33,118 nt of DNA from a bacterium (GTDB taxonomy: Bacteria; Babelota; Babeliae; Babelales; JAUWHS01): positions 1-33,118 of the forward strand of contig JAUWHS010000082.1 of NCBI GenBank assembly GCA_030605785.1. Direction: 5' to 3'. Positions 1-8,599 of the stretch are shown here, piece by piece. Position 1 is the first letter of the stretch; the number at the start of each line of letters is the position of its first letter. The position numbers and the translations under genes are program-made. Under the pieces are notes generated by a model. That model was given only the letters and a program-made list of their open reading frames with translations. It was not told the DNA's origin and searched no databases.

Positions 1-101
1 TCTTACTCATAGTAATATTTCCCATAGAGCTCTTTCCTCTTGGCGGTTAAGTATTTTGACCATCTTTCAGTCAACTACTTTACCAAAAAGAGGAACTTTT
101 T

Positions 102-257
102 ATGTTGCTCAATTATAGGAACTTATCACTTTGCTCTAACAAATCTGTATTAAAGCTTTACAAAAATAAAAATTTAATTGCCGAGTTGCCTTTAAATAAA
201 ATTAAATATCGCGATATTGCAAAAGCTTATAGAAGTTTGACAGCTTCAGAACTTTAA
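102..257 (+). CDS. small hypothetical protein, 51 aa (MLLNYRNLSLCSNKSVLKLYKNKNLIAELPLNKIKYRDIAKAYRSLTASEL)
   Basis: ATG with an upstream purine-rich AAAAAGAGGA; short open frame; no family recognised. Confidence 0.3.
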   Translation: MLLNYRNLSLCSNKSVLKLYKNKNLIAELPLNKIKYRDIAKAYRSLTASEL

Positions 258-351
258 CCAAGGTTAAAAAAGTTAAGGAGAAAAACCTCCATAATTAATT
301 TCTCTTAAATTTTATCAACTGTGGTCTTGACAAAGATGGTCACTGTACTTT

Positions 352-948
352 TCATTCTTCACAATGGAATGAAAAAAAAGATTCAAATTCGTCCTTAAAT
401 TTTTTAGCGTGAACATGAAACCATTCACTCACTTTAATGCCATCTAATCCTACAATTACCCCTGCTTCTTCTATCTCAAACGGAGTTGACCATGTATCAG
501 GCTTTAATTTCATTCTTATGGCAAGAATTTTATAACGTACTCCTTGATTGTCATTAGGATTTACTTGCAAAAGGCGGCGATAAATATCCAATGCTGCATC
601 GATACTTTTCTGATTCCAGCATTCATCGGCATAATATTCCAAAGTCCTCATAATATGCCTATTTTCTAGGAAACCCCAACTCATAATTTTTGGCCATCTA
701 CCTCGAGAGTCAGTAATTCTTTTTGCCGCTCGTTCATACACATCTTTTAATATAGCTTTGGCTTCCTTATATTTTCCATCACAAGATAAAGTCTCAACTA
801 TGATCAAATACGGATCATAAAAATCTTCATCAATTGCAATTAATTTTCTCATCTCGCTTATAAGTTTTTGATCCGAAAGATCTTTGTCCATAATATCGTA
901 ATACTTATTCATAACCTTATGATCTTTATCGATAAATTCGTCAATCAT
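352..948 (-). CDS. TPR-like hypothetical protein
   Basis: ORF of 198 aa with helical repeat-like segments (DPYLIIVETLSCDGKYKEAKAIL; IDAALDIYRRLLQVNPNDNQG). Confidence 0.7.
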   Translation of the reverse strand: MIDEFIDKDHKVMNKYYDIMDKDLSDQKLISEMRKLIAIDEDFYDPYLIIVETLSCDGKYKEAKAILKDVYERAAKRITDSRGRWPKIMSWGFLENRHIMRTLEYYADECWNQKSIDAALDIYRRLLQVNPNDNQGVRYKILAIRMKLKPDTWSTPFEIEEAGVIVGLDGIKVSEWFHVHAKKFKDEFESFFSFHCEE

Positions 949-1278
949 AAAAAAATCCTTTGCTTTTTCTTATTAAAATTTAGATGTTATTTCTAGCCTA
1001 AATATTTCATGAAAAAATCGGACAATCTCCAGATAATATTGTATTTTACAATATTATTAGCCCATGAAAAAGAAGAAAGTCCGACAACAAATCATACCAA
1101 AGAAATTATCACTTTTCTACTCCCACTAAATATCTTGTTACACCAAAATGTCCGATTATAGCCAAAATAGAAATGTCCTCTTTTTGGTAAATTGGTTTGT
1201 CTAAAAAATTAAATCAATAATGTCTATTGCAGAAAATTAATTCATTTTATTCCGTTATTTTTCCAAAACTTGCGAAAT

Positions 1279-1334
1279 GGCTGAATTTTATATAATTTGT
1301 ACATATTGGTGGCTAAATTTTATATAATTATACA
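1279..1334 (+). repeat. tandem ~24-bp direct repeat upstream of AAA/DUF4143 copy 1
   Basis: GGCTGAATTTTATATAATTTGTACA (1279-1303) and GGCTAAATTTTATATAATTATACA (1311-1334). Confidence 0.7.
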
Positions 1335-1347
1335 AAATAAGGGTTTT

Positions 1348-2475
1348 ATGTATATTCCGCGCAAAGCATTAAAGCAAATAGAAAACTTAGAACAAAAGGG
1401 TAAGGTCGTAGTCATTTATGGCGCGCGCCGTGTTGGAAAAACAACAGTTCTAAAAAAATATCTCGAAGATAAACGGGATTATCTTTTTGTAACGGGAGAA
1501 GACATTTTCGTTCACGAGTTTCTTTCAAGTAACTCTATTGAAAAACTTAAAAATTTTATCGGCAATAAAAAACTACTTGTCATTGATGAGGCTCAATGCA
1601 TACCATCTATAGGTAAAAACCTTAAGCTTATAGTTGATCACATTCCCGATATACGTGTAATCGTTACAGGTTCATCGACCCTTGACCTTACAGAGTCAAT
1701 GAATGAGCCTCTTACGGGCCGCAAACATACCATTACCATGTTTCCTATTGCTCAAATAGAATTGTGTGATATTGAAAATCAAGCAGAAAGCAAAGCGCGC
1801 CTGGATGAACGATTGATTTTTGGATCATATCCTGAAGTCATAGTCCTTAAAGGTAACGATGCTCGCAAGGAAAACCTTCATGAGTTAGTCTCATCGTATC
1901 TATTTAAAGATATTCTTGCACTAGAAGGAATTAGAAAAACAAAAAAATTAGTCGATTTACTTGTATTGTTGGCCTTTCAAATTGGTAAAGAAGTTTCTCA
2001 TAATGAACTTGCCACCCAGTTATCCATGAGCAAGGCAACTGTTGAAAAATATCTGGATCTTTTGGAAAAAACATTTGTTTTGATAAATATTCGCGGATTT
2101 AGTAGAAATTTACGATCAGAAGTAACAAAGACGTCACGTTACTACTTTTGTGATAATGGGGTTCGCAACGCGCTGATAAATAATTTTAATCCACTGAGCT
2201 TAAGAAATGATGTTGGAGCCTTGTGGGAAAATTATCTTGTCATAGAAAGAATCAAAAAACAAAACTGTTTGCGTCAATGGAGTAACAATTATTTTTGGCG
2301 AACGTATGATCAAAAAGAGATTGATTTTGTTGAAGAACGTGACGGAAAAATTTTTGGTTATGAATTTAAGTGGGGCAAGTCTGATGTGAAAGCTCCAACA
2401 TTATGGCAAAAAACTTATCCCGATGCTTCATTTGAATGTATTAATCAGAGTAATTACTTTTCATTTATTACATAA
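1348..2475 (+). CDS. AAA ATPase with C-terminal DUF4143 (copy 1)
   Basis: Walker A GARRVGKTT, Walker B LLVIDEAQ, sensor VTGSS, PLTGRK, C-terminal EIDFVEERDGKIFGYEFKWG. The ORF track starts at 1297, but ATG 1348 (MYIPRKALK) is favoured because the first 17 codons overlap an upstream direct repeat. Confidence 0.9.
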   Translation: MYIPRKALKQIENLEQKGKVVVIYGARRVGKTTVLKKYLEDKRDYLFVTGEDIFVHEFLSSNSIEKLKNFIGNKKLLVIDEAQCIPSIGKNLKLIVDHIPDIRVIVTGSSTLDLTESMNEPLTGRKHTITMFPIAQIELCDIENQAESKARLDERLIFGSYPEVIVLKGNDARKENLHELVSSYLFKDILALEGIRKTKKLVDLLVLLAFQIGKEVSHNELATQLSMSKATVEKYLDLLEKTFVLINIRGFSRNLRSEVTKTSRYYFCDNGVRNALINNFNPLSLRNDVGALWENYLVIERIKKQNCLRQWSNNYFWRTYDQKEIDFVEERDGKIFGYEFKWGKSDVKAPTLWQKTYPDASFECINQSNYFSFIT

Positions 2476-2514
2476 AATAAATAGCTGCTAGCACCTAAAC
2501 GCTTGTTGTGATAA

Positions 2515-2667
2515 ATTCTAGTATTTCAAGAAAAAAATTTACAAAACATAATTGAAACTTACACTCCAAGACTTAAATCAGTAATGGCTATTGCAGAAAA
2601 TGTCGGCTAGGATTATGCAGATCAATTGGAAGAATATTGGCAAGACTACATTAAGGAACAAATTTAA
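2515..2667 (+). pseudogene. relic coding fragment with internal TAG
   Basis: Frame reads ILVFQEKNLQNIIETYTPRLKSVMAIAENVG*DYADQLEEYWQDYIKEQI*; no start codon; internal stop at 2608-2610. Confidence 0.5.
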
Positions 2668-2752
2668 AACATCATCCGATCGTGCATTTTCAATTAAACA
2701 CTTATAAATATAAAATTATTGTCTTGTTACAAAAAAATAAAGGTTTCAAAAC

Positions 2753-2806
2753 ATGGCTAAAAAAATCCCTGTATGGGTTTCTGTGAATGCATACTCATCT
2801 AAATAA
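2753..2806 (+). CDS. 17-aa micro-ORF MAKKIPVWVSVNAYSSK
   Basis: AAAGG-type RBS upstream, ATG 2753, TAA 2804-2806, terminator-like hairpin at 2836-2868. Confidence 0.35.
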   Translation: MAKKIPVWVSVNAYSSK

Positions 2807-2835
2807 ACTAAAAACATTCTTGCTCTTTGTTAAAG

Positions 2836-2868
2836 TCCCCGGAACATCCACACATCCCGGGATTTTTT
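2836..2868 (+). terminator. intrinsic terminator
   Basis: TCCCCGG...CCCGGGA stem (one mismatch) followed by TTTTTT. Confidence 0.6.
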
Positions 2869-2901
2869 ATTTATAGTATTTATAGATTAATGGTTACCAG
2901 G

Positions 2902-3063
2902 TTATTCTTTAAAATAATTTTCTAGCCATGGCTTAAAAATCAAAATTCCTGCAAGATAAGCTACCATAAAAGCTATGACAAAAGACCAACTCATCATTTT
3001 GCTGCCCCAAATATAAGCACTTTTAATAGGTGTGCCATAAAGCTTATGGCTAACATAATACAC
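2902..3063 (-). CDS. small membrane protein, possibly 5'-degraded
   Basis: GTG-started frame VYYVSHKLYGTPIKSAYIWGSKMMSWSFVIAFMVAYLAGILIFKPWLENYFKE*, one clear TM segment; ATG-started frame just upstream (MNEFLFW...) is +1 shifted. Confidence 0.35.
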   Translation of the reverse strand: MYYVSHKLYGTPIKSAYIWGSKMMSWSFVIAFMVAYLAGILIFKPWLENYFKE

Positions 3064-3098
3064 AGCCAGAATAGAAATTCATTCATTGTAATCCTTTA

Positions 3099-3815
3099 TT
3101 AAGCTGGTCCAGACGCAACGCCTCCAAGTATCCCCCCAGCCATTGCTCCAACTTGAGAAGCTGCCTCTATTTCAGCACCTAAAGCAAATTCTAATTGCAC
3201 AAATGCAGCAGCGGTTGTTGCAGGATTTAAAGTCGCTACTCCTGCGGCAACGCTTGTAACTACTATAAAGCCATGCCCAACAGTATAAACAGCTATCTTA
3301 CCTACCCAAAATCCTAAAACAGCTCCGCCTCCACCTCCACCTTTTAACAAAGGGCTAAAATGAATTACATATTCATCTTCAGAATTTTTGCTTAAAAACA
3401 CACGCGAATCTGGACTAAATAATTCTTGAATTCCTGCAGAATCTTCATCGCTTAAAGTCGATAAATCTAATATTCTTACATTATTCAACTTCTTTATTTC
3501 TTCTTGATTATCTTGTGTTAATTCTTTTATGCAAAAAACATAAGACTTATCACCAATATCAATACGTTTTCTCATCCCCAACATGAAAGACAACTGAGAA
3601 CTAGTAATGCCCCTTACTTCCTTATCAATAAAACAACGTTGAACAGTTACTTTATCCCCATTCTCTTCTTCAACAATAAATTCATTATTTTTATGAAATA
3701 ATTTTACATTTTCTACATCTTTTAAATGTAAATATTTAGGAGCTATTTCAAGTTTTTTGGAACTTAAGTTACAACTTAATAACAAAGCCGCTAATAAAAA
3801 ATATTTTCGCATCAT
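3099..3815 (-). CDS. putative secreted lipoprotein with glycine-rich hydrophobic C-terminus
   Basis: MMRKYFLLAALLLSC lipobox-like start; GGGGGG followed by hydrophobic Gly/Ala-rich tail; ORF track start 3860 precedes a more likely start at 3812/3815. Confidence 0.65.
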   Translation of the reverse strand: MMRKYFLLAALLLSCNLSSKKLEIAPKYLHLKDVENVKLFHKNNEFIVEEENGDKVTVQRCFIDKEVRGITSSQLSFMLGMRKRIDIGDKSYVFCIKELTQDNQEEIKKLNNVRILDLSTLSDEDSAGIQELFSPDSRVFLSKNSEDEYVIHFSPLLKGGGGGGAVLGFWVGKIAVYTVGHGFIVVTSVAAGVATLNPATTAAAFVQLEFALGAEIEAASQVGAMAGGILGGVASGPA

Positions 3816-4146
3816 TACTTTCCTTACATTAATAAAATCTAAAACAATAAAGCAGAACATCCCTTTTCCCTTTTTGGTTGCTTCATAGGCATATCCCCTT
3901 TACATTAGATGCTTCCACCAAAAGCGGCACAAAACTTTTTTCAAAAATTTATAGTAATTTTAAATTCGAAAAATTCTTTTTTTACTTATAAAACCAATAA
4001 AAAAATCATAATCATAGTTGATGGAAGTAAACTAATTCCTTTTTTTGGAAAAGTAAATAAAAAAATTAAGAAAAAAGAACTTGCTTAATTGCAAAAGGCC
4101 TGACATCACTGAAAGAATAGTGGACAAGGTAGTCCAGGAGAGGGAA

Positions 4147-4173
4147 CCATCCTACGCGTAAAGCTTCGGATGG
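4147..4173 (+). repeat. dispersed palindromic element, copy P1
   Basis: CCATCC-TACGCGTAAAGCTTC-GGATGG; followed by GGCCATTTTTTTAATGG as at the tRNA-Asp copy. Confidence 0.75.
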
Positions 4174-4210
4174 CGCGGCCATTTTTTTAATGGAAAAACA
4201 TAAAATTTAA

Positions 4211-4239
4211 GGCTCCGATTTTTCGGAGTCTTTTCTTAT
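4211..4239 (+). terminator. intrinsic terminator
   Basis: GGCTCCGATTTTTCGGAGTCTTTTC. Confidence 0.6.
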
Positions 4240-4271
4240 TCAAAAAACTACATCTCAAATAATTGAAAAAA

Positions 4272-4306
4272 GAAAAAGGCCTAAGTTTTTAACCCAAGCC
4301 TTTATA
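4272..4306 (-). terminator. terminator downstream of arfB-like gene
   Basis: Minus strand AAGGCTTGGGTTAAAAACTTAGGCCTTTTTC, ~12-bp stem with wobbles and T run. Confidence 0.55.
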
Positions 4307-4383
4307 AAATCTATTCATCAAATTTGAATTTATTGAGGTGGTGAAGTGGCAAGCAGATTCTTGCAATTTCTTTGGTGTGATTA

Positions 4384-4815
4384 TTAATCATATTTAATTT
4401 TTTTACTGCGCATTTTTTTAATTGTACTCCTATGTGTTTTTGCATGCAGGCGGGATTCTTTTGCAGCTTTTGGTATTTTGGTTAACATCCTTTTTTTAGG
4501 AACTTGAAGAGCTTTAGATACCTCAAGGGCAAGTCGCGCAAGCGCTAATTGTTTATTTTGTAGCTGGCTGCGTGATGAACTGTTGTGAACAATTAAATCA
4601 CCGTCACGTGTCAAACGTGCTTGTAATTTTTGCAGTACGCGCTCTTTTTGTTTTTCATTCAGTACGCTTGTTTTTTTTACATTCCAGCGAACAGTTATAC
4701 GCGTATCTGTTGTGTTAACGTGTTGACCACCGGGTCCACCGGATCGGCTTGTTGTTATTTCAAGTTCATAGCCAGGAATAACAATACCATTTTTAATAGG
4801 TAAATCATTTTTCAT
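4384..4815 (-). CDS. arfB: peptidyl-tRNA hydrolase ArfB-like (class I release-factor GGQ domain)
   Basis: RSGGPGGQHVNTTDTRITVRWN GGQ motif, short RF-1 domain, basic C-terminal tail. Confidence 0.9.
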   Translation of the reverse strand: MKNDLPIKNGIVIPGYELEITTSRSGGPGGQHVNTTDTRITVRWNVKKTSVLNEKQKERVLQKLQARLTRDGDLIVHNSSSRSQLQNKQLALARLALEVSKALQVPKKRMLTKIPKAAKESRLHAKTHRSTIKKMRSKKIKYD

Positions 4816-4867
4816 AATGTCCTTACACCCATATAAAATAATTAATTTTGATAGATTTTACATTGAA

Positions 4868-5482
4868 TCAGACTATATTTCCTTCAGGTTCATCAGTATC
4901 AAACTGAATAATTTCTGTTATTTTTTCTTCTTTTTTCAATGGATACATTCCTCGCATTTTTTGCCATATCAAAGGTAAGAAAGGAAGAAGCAAATCGACA
5001 AGCGCGGTTTTTGAAAAAAACCAAAAATATGATTTTTTACCATAAATCATATAACTAAGAAACTGGGCTACCATAAATTTAGGAGCAATCTTAACCAGAA
5101 TCCCCATCGCTCCCGGTTGCTTTTCAAGCATAAATCGATTTAAAATTTTTTGGTGTTTAATCATCATGAATATTAAAAATTTAATTTGTCGATCCTGAGC
5201 CAAATCACCGGTTAACTTACAACCTTCAAGTAATTCTTCAAGTTGCTCCTGAGTTAATTTCATCAAAGCGTTATAAAGTTTGTCGTAATCTTTTAAATTT
5301 CCTTCTGCTAACGTTTTTTCAGTTAATGTTTTTTCAGTCAGACTCACGATGGTTTCTTTAACTTCATTTGGAATCATTAAAAATATTTTTGAAACAACAA
5401 ATATCTGCGAAAGAAATAAAATTAAACTTATTCTTAAGATTTTCATGTCCCCTCCCAATCTATCAAATTTTAAATGCTCCAT
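4868..5482 (-). CDS. hypothetical membrane/secreted protein
   Basis: Hydrophobic N-terminus after MKILRISLILFLSQIFVVS; no recognised domain; start possibly at the internal MKILRIS. Confidence 0.6.
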   Translation of the reverse strand: MEHLKFDRLGGDMKILRISLILFLSQIFVVSKIFLMIPNEVKETIVSLTEKTLTEKTLAEGNLKDYDKLYNALMKLTQEQLEELLEGCKLTGDLAQDRQIKFLIFMMIKHQKILNRFMLEKQPGAMGILVKIAPKFMVAQFLSYMIYGKKSYFWFFSKTALVDLLLPFLPLIWQKMRGMYPLKKEEKITEIIQFDTDEPEGNIV

Positions 5483-5556
5483 TCCCTACAGTATTTAAAA
5501 TATAAATAAATGTGGTTATGCTTTTCAATAAAAAAGAAACAACTTTGAGACTTTTT

Positions 5557-6054
5557 TCAAATAACCTTAATCCTGTTTTTACAAAAACGAATAAATTTAA
5601 TTAAATCCGAACAACTAATAATTGTTGTCGCGTCATTTCGCATGGGATGAAAACCCAAAGCCTCATTCAAACCAATAAGGCTCTTTTCTATCAAAACCGT
5701 AATCAAATGATCTTTGTCGTTGAAAAGACAAAAAGGAGTAATTCCTCCCGCGTGGACATTTAAAAAAGATAGTTTTTCTAAATTTGCAAAACTTAAATTA
5801 CCTATTCCAAGTTTTTGCCCTAAAAGCTTCAAATCAACTTTGTCATCAGATTTTGCAATCAAAAGAAAGAGTTCTCCTTTTTTATTTTTAAGTAGTAAAT
5901 TTTTACATTTAATACAATCTAATTCTTCTGTAACTTTGTCAGCTTCTTCTACTGTTGTTACAGGAGCATGATAAAAAGTCTCAAACGCTATCTCATTGAA
6001 ATTTAATATATTATACAATCTAGATTCTTGCTCTGTTAATTTATCCTGTAACAT
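5557..6054 (-). CDS. YbaK/ProX-like aminoacyl-tRNA deacylase
   Basis: CKNLLLKNKKGELFLLIAKSDDKVDLKLLGQKLG, GGITPFCLFND, LGFHPMRNDATTIISCSDL typical of Ala-tRNA(Pro) deacylases. Confidence 0.85.
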   Translation of the reverse strand: MLQDKLTEQESRLYNILNFNEIAFETFYHAPVTTVEEADKVTEELDCIKCKNLLLKNKKGELFLLIAKSDDKVDLKLLGQKLGIGNLSFANLEKLSFLNVHAGGITPFCLFNDKDHLITVLIEKSLIGLNEALGFHPMRNDATTIISCSDLIKFIRFCKNRIKVI

Positions 6055-6084
6055 TGCATGCTCCCTTATTAAGAAAAGATTTTA

Positions 6085-7215
6085 TTAAGTCACAAAATCT
6101 AGATAGTTATCCGGTGTTATCACATTAAAAGATGCTTCCGGATAACTTTCTTTCCACGCTGATGGAACAGAAACTTTTTTCCTTGAAGACCACTTTGCTT
6201 CAAACGCAGTTAGCTTGTTCTCAATCTCTTCTATAAAATCAATCTCTTGTCCTTGATATGTTCTCCAAAAATAGCGCTTCCCATAAAATCCTTGGTAAGA
6301 ACATTTTTTTAATCGTTCAATAAAAATAAAATTTTCCCATAATTGACCAACATCATTTCTCATATCTAAGGAATTAAATTGCGCAACGACTGCATTACGA
6401 ACACCTAAATCTAAAAAATAATATTTATGCTTTTTTGTAATTTCGTTTCTAAGATTAGTACTAAAGCCCCCCAACTTACAAATCACAAACGACTTCTCCA
6501 ACAAATCTAAGTATCTAGCTATAGTTTTTATATCTACACGAAGCTGTGTAGCGAGTTCATTGTGGGAAACTAATTGACCAATTTGAAAAGCCAAAAGTTT
6601 AACAAGATTAAACAATGTTTCTGATTTTTTTATTTTCTCTAGAGATAAAATGTCTTTTAAAAGATATGAATCAACAAGCTCAGTTAAAATTCTTATTTTA
6701 TCTTCTCGATTTTTTGACGTTATGACAGCAGGATAACTTCCAAATATCATGTATTCACTTAATCTTTCACGCAGCTCATGTTTATTGTATTTTTGTAATA
6801 GTTCCATTTGCGCAATTGGATACAAAGTCAAAGTTATCTTTCTTCCTGTTAATGGTTCGCCCACTTGTTGAGAAAGATCAAACGAAGATGATCCGATAGC
6901 AATTACATATAATTTTTTAATTTGATCAACTAAGATTTTTAAAGCAATCCCAATATTTGGAATTTGTTGCGCTTCATCAATCGCAATTAAGTCGTACGTT
7001 TCGGCATAGCCAAGAATCTTATCAAAATCTTGAGACTCCAAAATATTTCGAATTCTAATATTATCACCGGAATCAAGTTTATATTTCAATTTTGTTTGAC
7101 TCAAAAAACTTTCTAAAAGGGTTGTTTTACCAACCTGGCGCGGCCCAAAAATTATGAGTACATGATTGGGTTTTAAGTATTTAATTAAATCGTCATAATA
7201 TCGTTCAATAATCAT
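6085..7215 (-). CDS. AAA ATPase with C-terminal DUF4143 (copy 2)
   Basis: Walker A GPRQVGKTT, Walker B LIAIDEAQ, PLTGRK, EIDFIEEIENKLTAFEAKW; clear paralogue of copy 1. Confidence 0.9.
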   Translation of the reverse strand: MIIERYYDDLIKYLKPNHVLIIFGPRQVGKTTLLESFLSQTKLKYKLDSGDNIRIRNILESQDFDKILGYAETYDLIAIDEAQQIPNIGIALKILVDQIKKLYVIAIGSSSFDLSQQVGEPLTGRKITLTLYPIAQMELLQKYNKHELRERLSEYMIFGSYPAVITSKNREDKIRILTELVDSYLLKDILSLEKIKKSETLFNLVKLLAFQIGQLVSHNELATQLRVDIKTIARYLDLLEKSFVICKLGGFSTNLRNEITKKHKYYFLDLGVRNAVVAQFNSLDMRNDVGQLWENFIFIERLKKCSYQGFYGKRYFWRTYQGQEIDFIEEIENKLTAFEAKWSSRKKVSVPSAWKESYPEASFNVITPDNYLDFVT

Positions 7216-7305
7216 TTCATACTCCTTGATTTATCGTCTTAATTATTTAAAATAGTAAAAATTTGGATTATTAATCCCAATAAAGATACAAAAATAAGGA
7301 GCATG

Positions 7306-7335
7306 AGTCCATGAATTTGTATTAATTTATGGACT
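7306..7335. promoter_or_regulatory. inverted repeat upstream of AAA/DUF4143 copy 2
   Basis: AGTCCATgAATT...AATTtATGGACT. Confidence 0.5.
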
Positions 7336-7360
7336 TGCATTAAAATTCGATAAAAAACTC

Positions 7361-7466
7361 ACTATTCCATTATTTTTGAATAACAATGCAAATCACCATC
7401 CGCTATTCTAGTATTTTTGAATAACGACCTTAAATTTAATGCGTTATTCAAAAATAGTGGAATAAC
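7361..7466. repeat. three copies of a ~24-bp semi-palindromic repeat (third inverted)
   Basis: ACTATTCCATTATTTTTGAATAAC (7361-7384), GCTATTCTAGTATTTTTGAATAAC (7402-7425), inverted GTTATTCCACTATTTTTGAATAAC (7443-7466). Confidence 0.8.
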
Positions 7467-7504
7467 GATTTTTGATAAATAGAAATAAATTAAGGTTTTT
7501 ATCG

Positions 7505-7628
7505 TTATTTATACATTAGAAAGTTTTCTTTTTTTAATTTTTCCTGAACCTCTTCAATAAAAACGCCAACCTCAAAACATAACAAAAGCCGAATAAGGAA
7601 ATTAAAAAAGGCAAAATTTGTCTTTGAT
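7505..7628 (-). pseudogene. relic C-terminal coding fragment
   Basis: Minus frame SKTNFAFFNFLIRLLLCFEVGVFIEEVQEKLKKENFLMYK*; no suitable start. Confidence 0.35.
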
Positions 7629-7670
7629 AATATATGTTAACTTAATAATATTTTTGACAAGCCCTGTTCA

Positions 7671-7817
7671 GCCTTCGTTAAAACTTCGGCGGATTGATTC
7701 TACGAAGCCTTGGCGAAGGAGAAAAGGGCGACTTTTCTTAGCCATGGGTGTAGCCTTTTGAGGCGAAACCCGTGGTATAAGAACGTCATTCACAACTGAG
7801 CCCCGTAGGGGCGACAG
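7671..7817. repeat. composite palindromic repeat region
   Basis: GCCTTCGTTAAAACTTCGGCGG (7671-7692), CGAAGCCTTGGCGAAGG (7703-7719), CCATGGGTG...AACCCGTGG, and GCCCCGTAGGGGC (7800-7812). Confidence 0.65.
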
Positions 7818-7824
7818 AATTAAA

Positions 7825-8496
7825 TTAATTTGAAATTTTATGTGGTCGCCCTTCCCACTCACTAAAAAAACGATCTAAATATTGTTGCATGTAAACATGT
7901 CGTTCTTCGGCCATTTGTTTACCTGCTTTTGTATTCATCCTATCTTTGAGTAAAAATAGCTTCTCATAAAAATGATTAACCGTCGTACCTTTATCATTTG
8001 AATACGCCTCAAAAGAATCATGCATCTGCGTTTTTATTGCGGGATTATACATTTCATTTCCTTTATTACCACCGTAAGCAAATGTTCGCGCAATGCCAAT
8101 TGCGCCAATCGCGTCAAGACGATCCGCGTCCTGAACAATCATTCCTTCTTTTGTCGACATTGGTGTGTCAACTTTTGCCCCTTTAAATGAAACTTGGGAA
8201 ATTATTGTAGAAACATGATTTATAATATCTGAGGAAACATTAAGACTTAATAACCATTCGCTCGCTCTCTTTGGTCCAACAGTTAAATCTCCGCCGTAAA
8301 ATTTGTGATCCGCGATATCATGTAATAACGCGGCAAGCTCAACTACAAAAAGATCAACATTTTTTTCCTCTTTTGCAATTCGAACTGACATTTTCCAAAC
8401 ACGATAAACATGCCACCAATCATGCCCGGATGATTCGCCACCTAAAACTTTTTTGACATGCTCTTCTGTTTTTTTAATTGTTTCATTTTGGTTCAT
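7825..8496 (-). CDS. HD-domain phosphohydrolase (YedJ-like)
   Basis: GHDWWHVYRVWKMS, LLHDIADHKF, QDADRLDAIGAIGIARTFAYGG. Confidence 0.9.
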   Translation of the reverse strand: MNQNETIKKTEEHVKKVLGGESSGHDWWHVYRVWKMSVRIAKEEKNVDLFVVELAALLHDIADHKFYGGDLTVGPKRASEWLLSLNVSSDIINHVSTIISQVSFKGAKVDTPMSTKEGMIVQDADRLDAIGAIGIARTFAYGGNKGNEMYNPAIKTQMHDSFEAYSNDKGTTVNHFYEKLFLLKDRMNTKAGKQMAEERHVYMQQYLDRFFSEWEGRPHKISN

Positions 8497-8599
8497 GGAT
8501 ACGTCCTAGTTAAAAATAATTCAAATTTTCGATTCTTATCTAATCTAAATTTTTTATAAATTTTTAAAACTAAATAAATTTTCTAGTTATTTAGGCAAC

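Noticed and set aside
5714-5971. Plus-strand ORF of 85 aa
   Set aside because: Antisense within the YbaK/ProX gene
7361-7466. Possible CRISPR array
   Set aside because: Only three imperfect repeats, unequal short gaps, one inverted, no cas genes
7668-7862. Track ORF of 64 aa
   Set aside because: Derives from palindromic repeats and overlaps the HD gene end; no coding support
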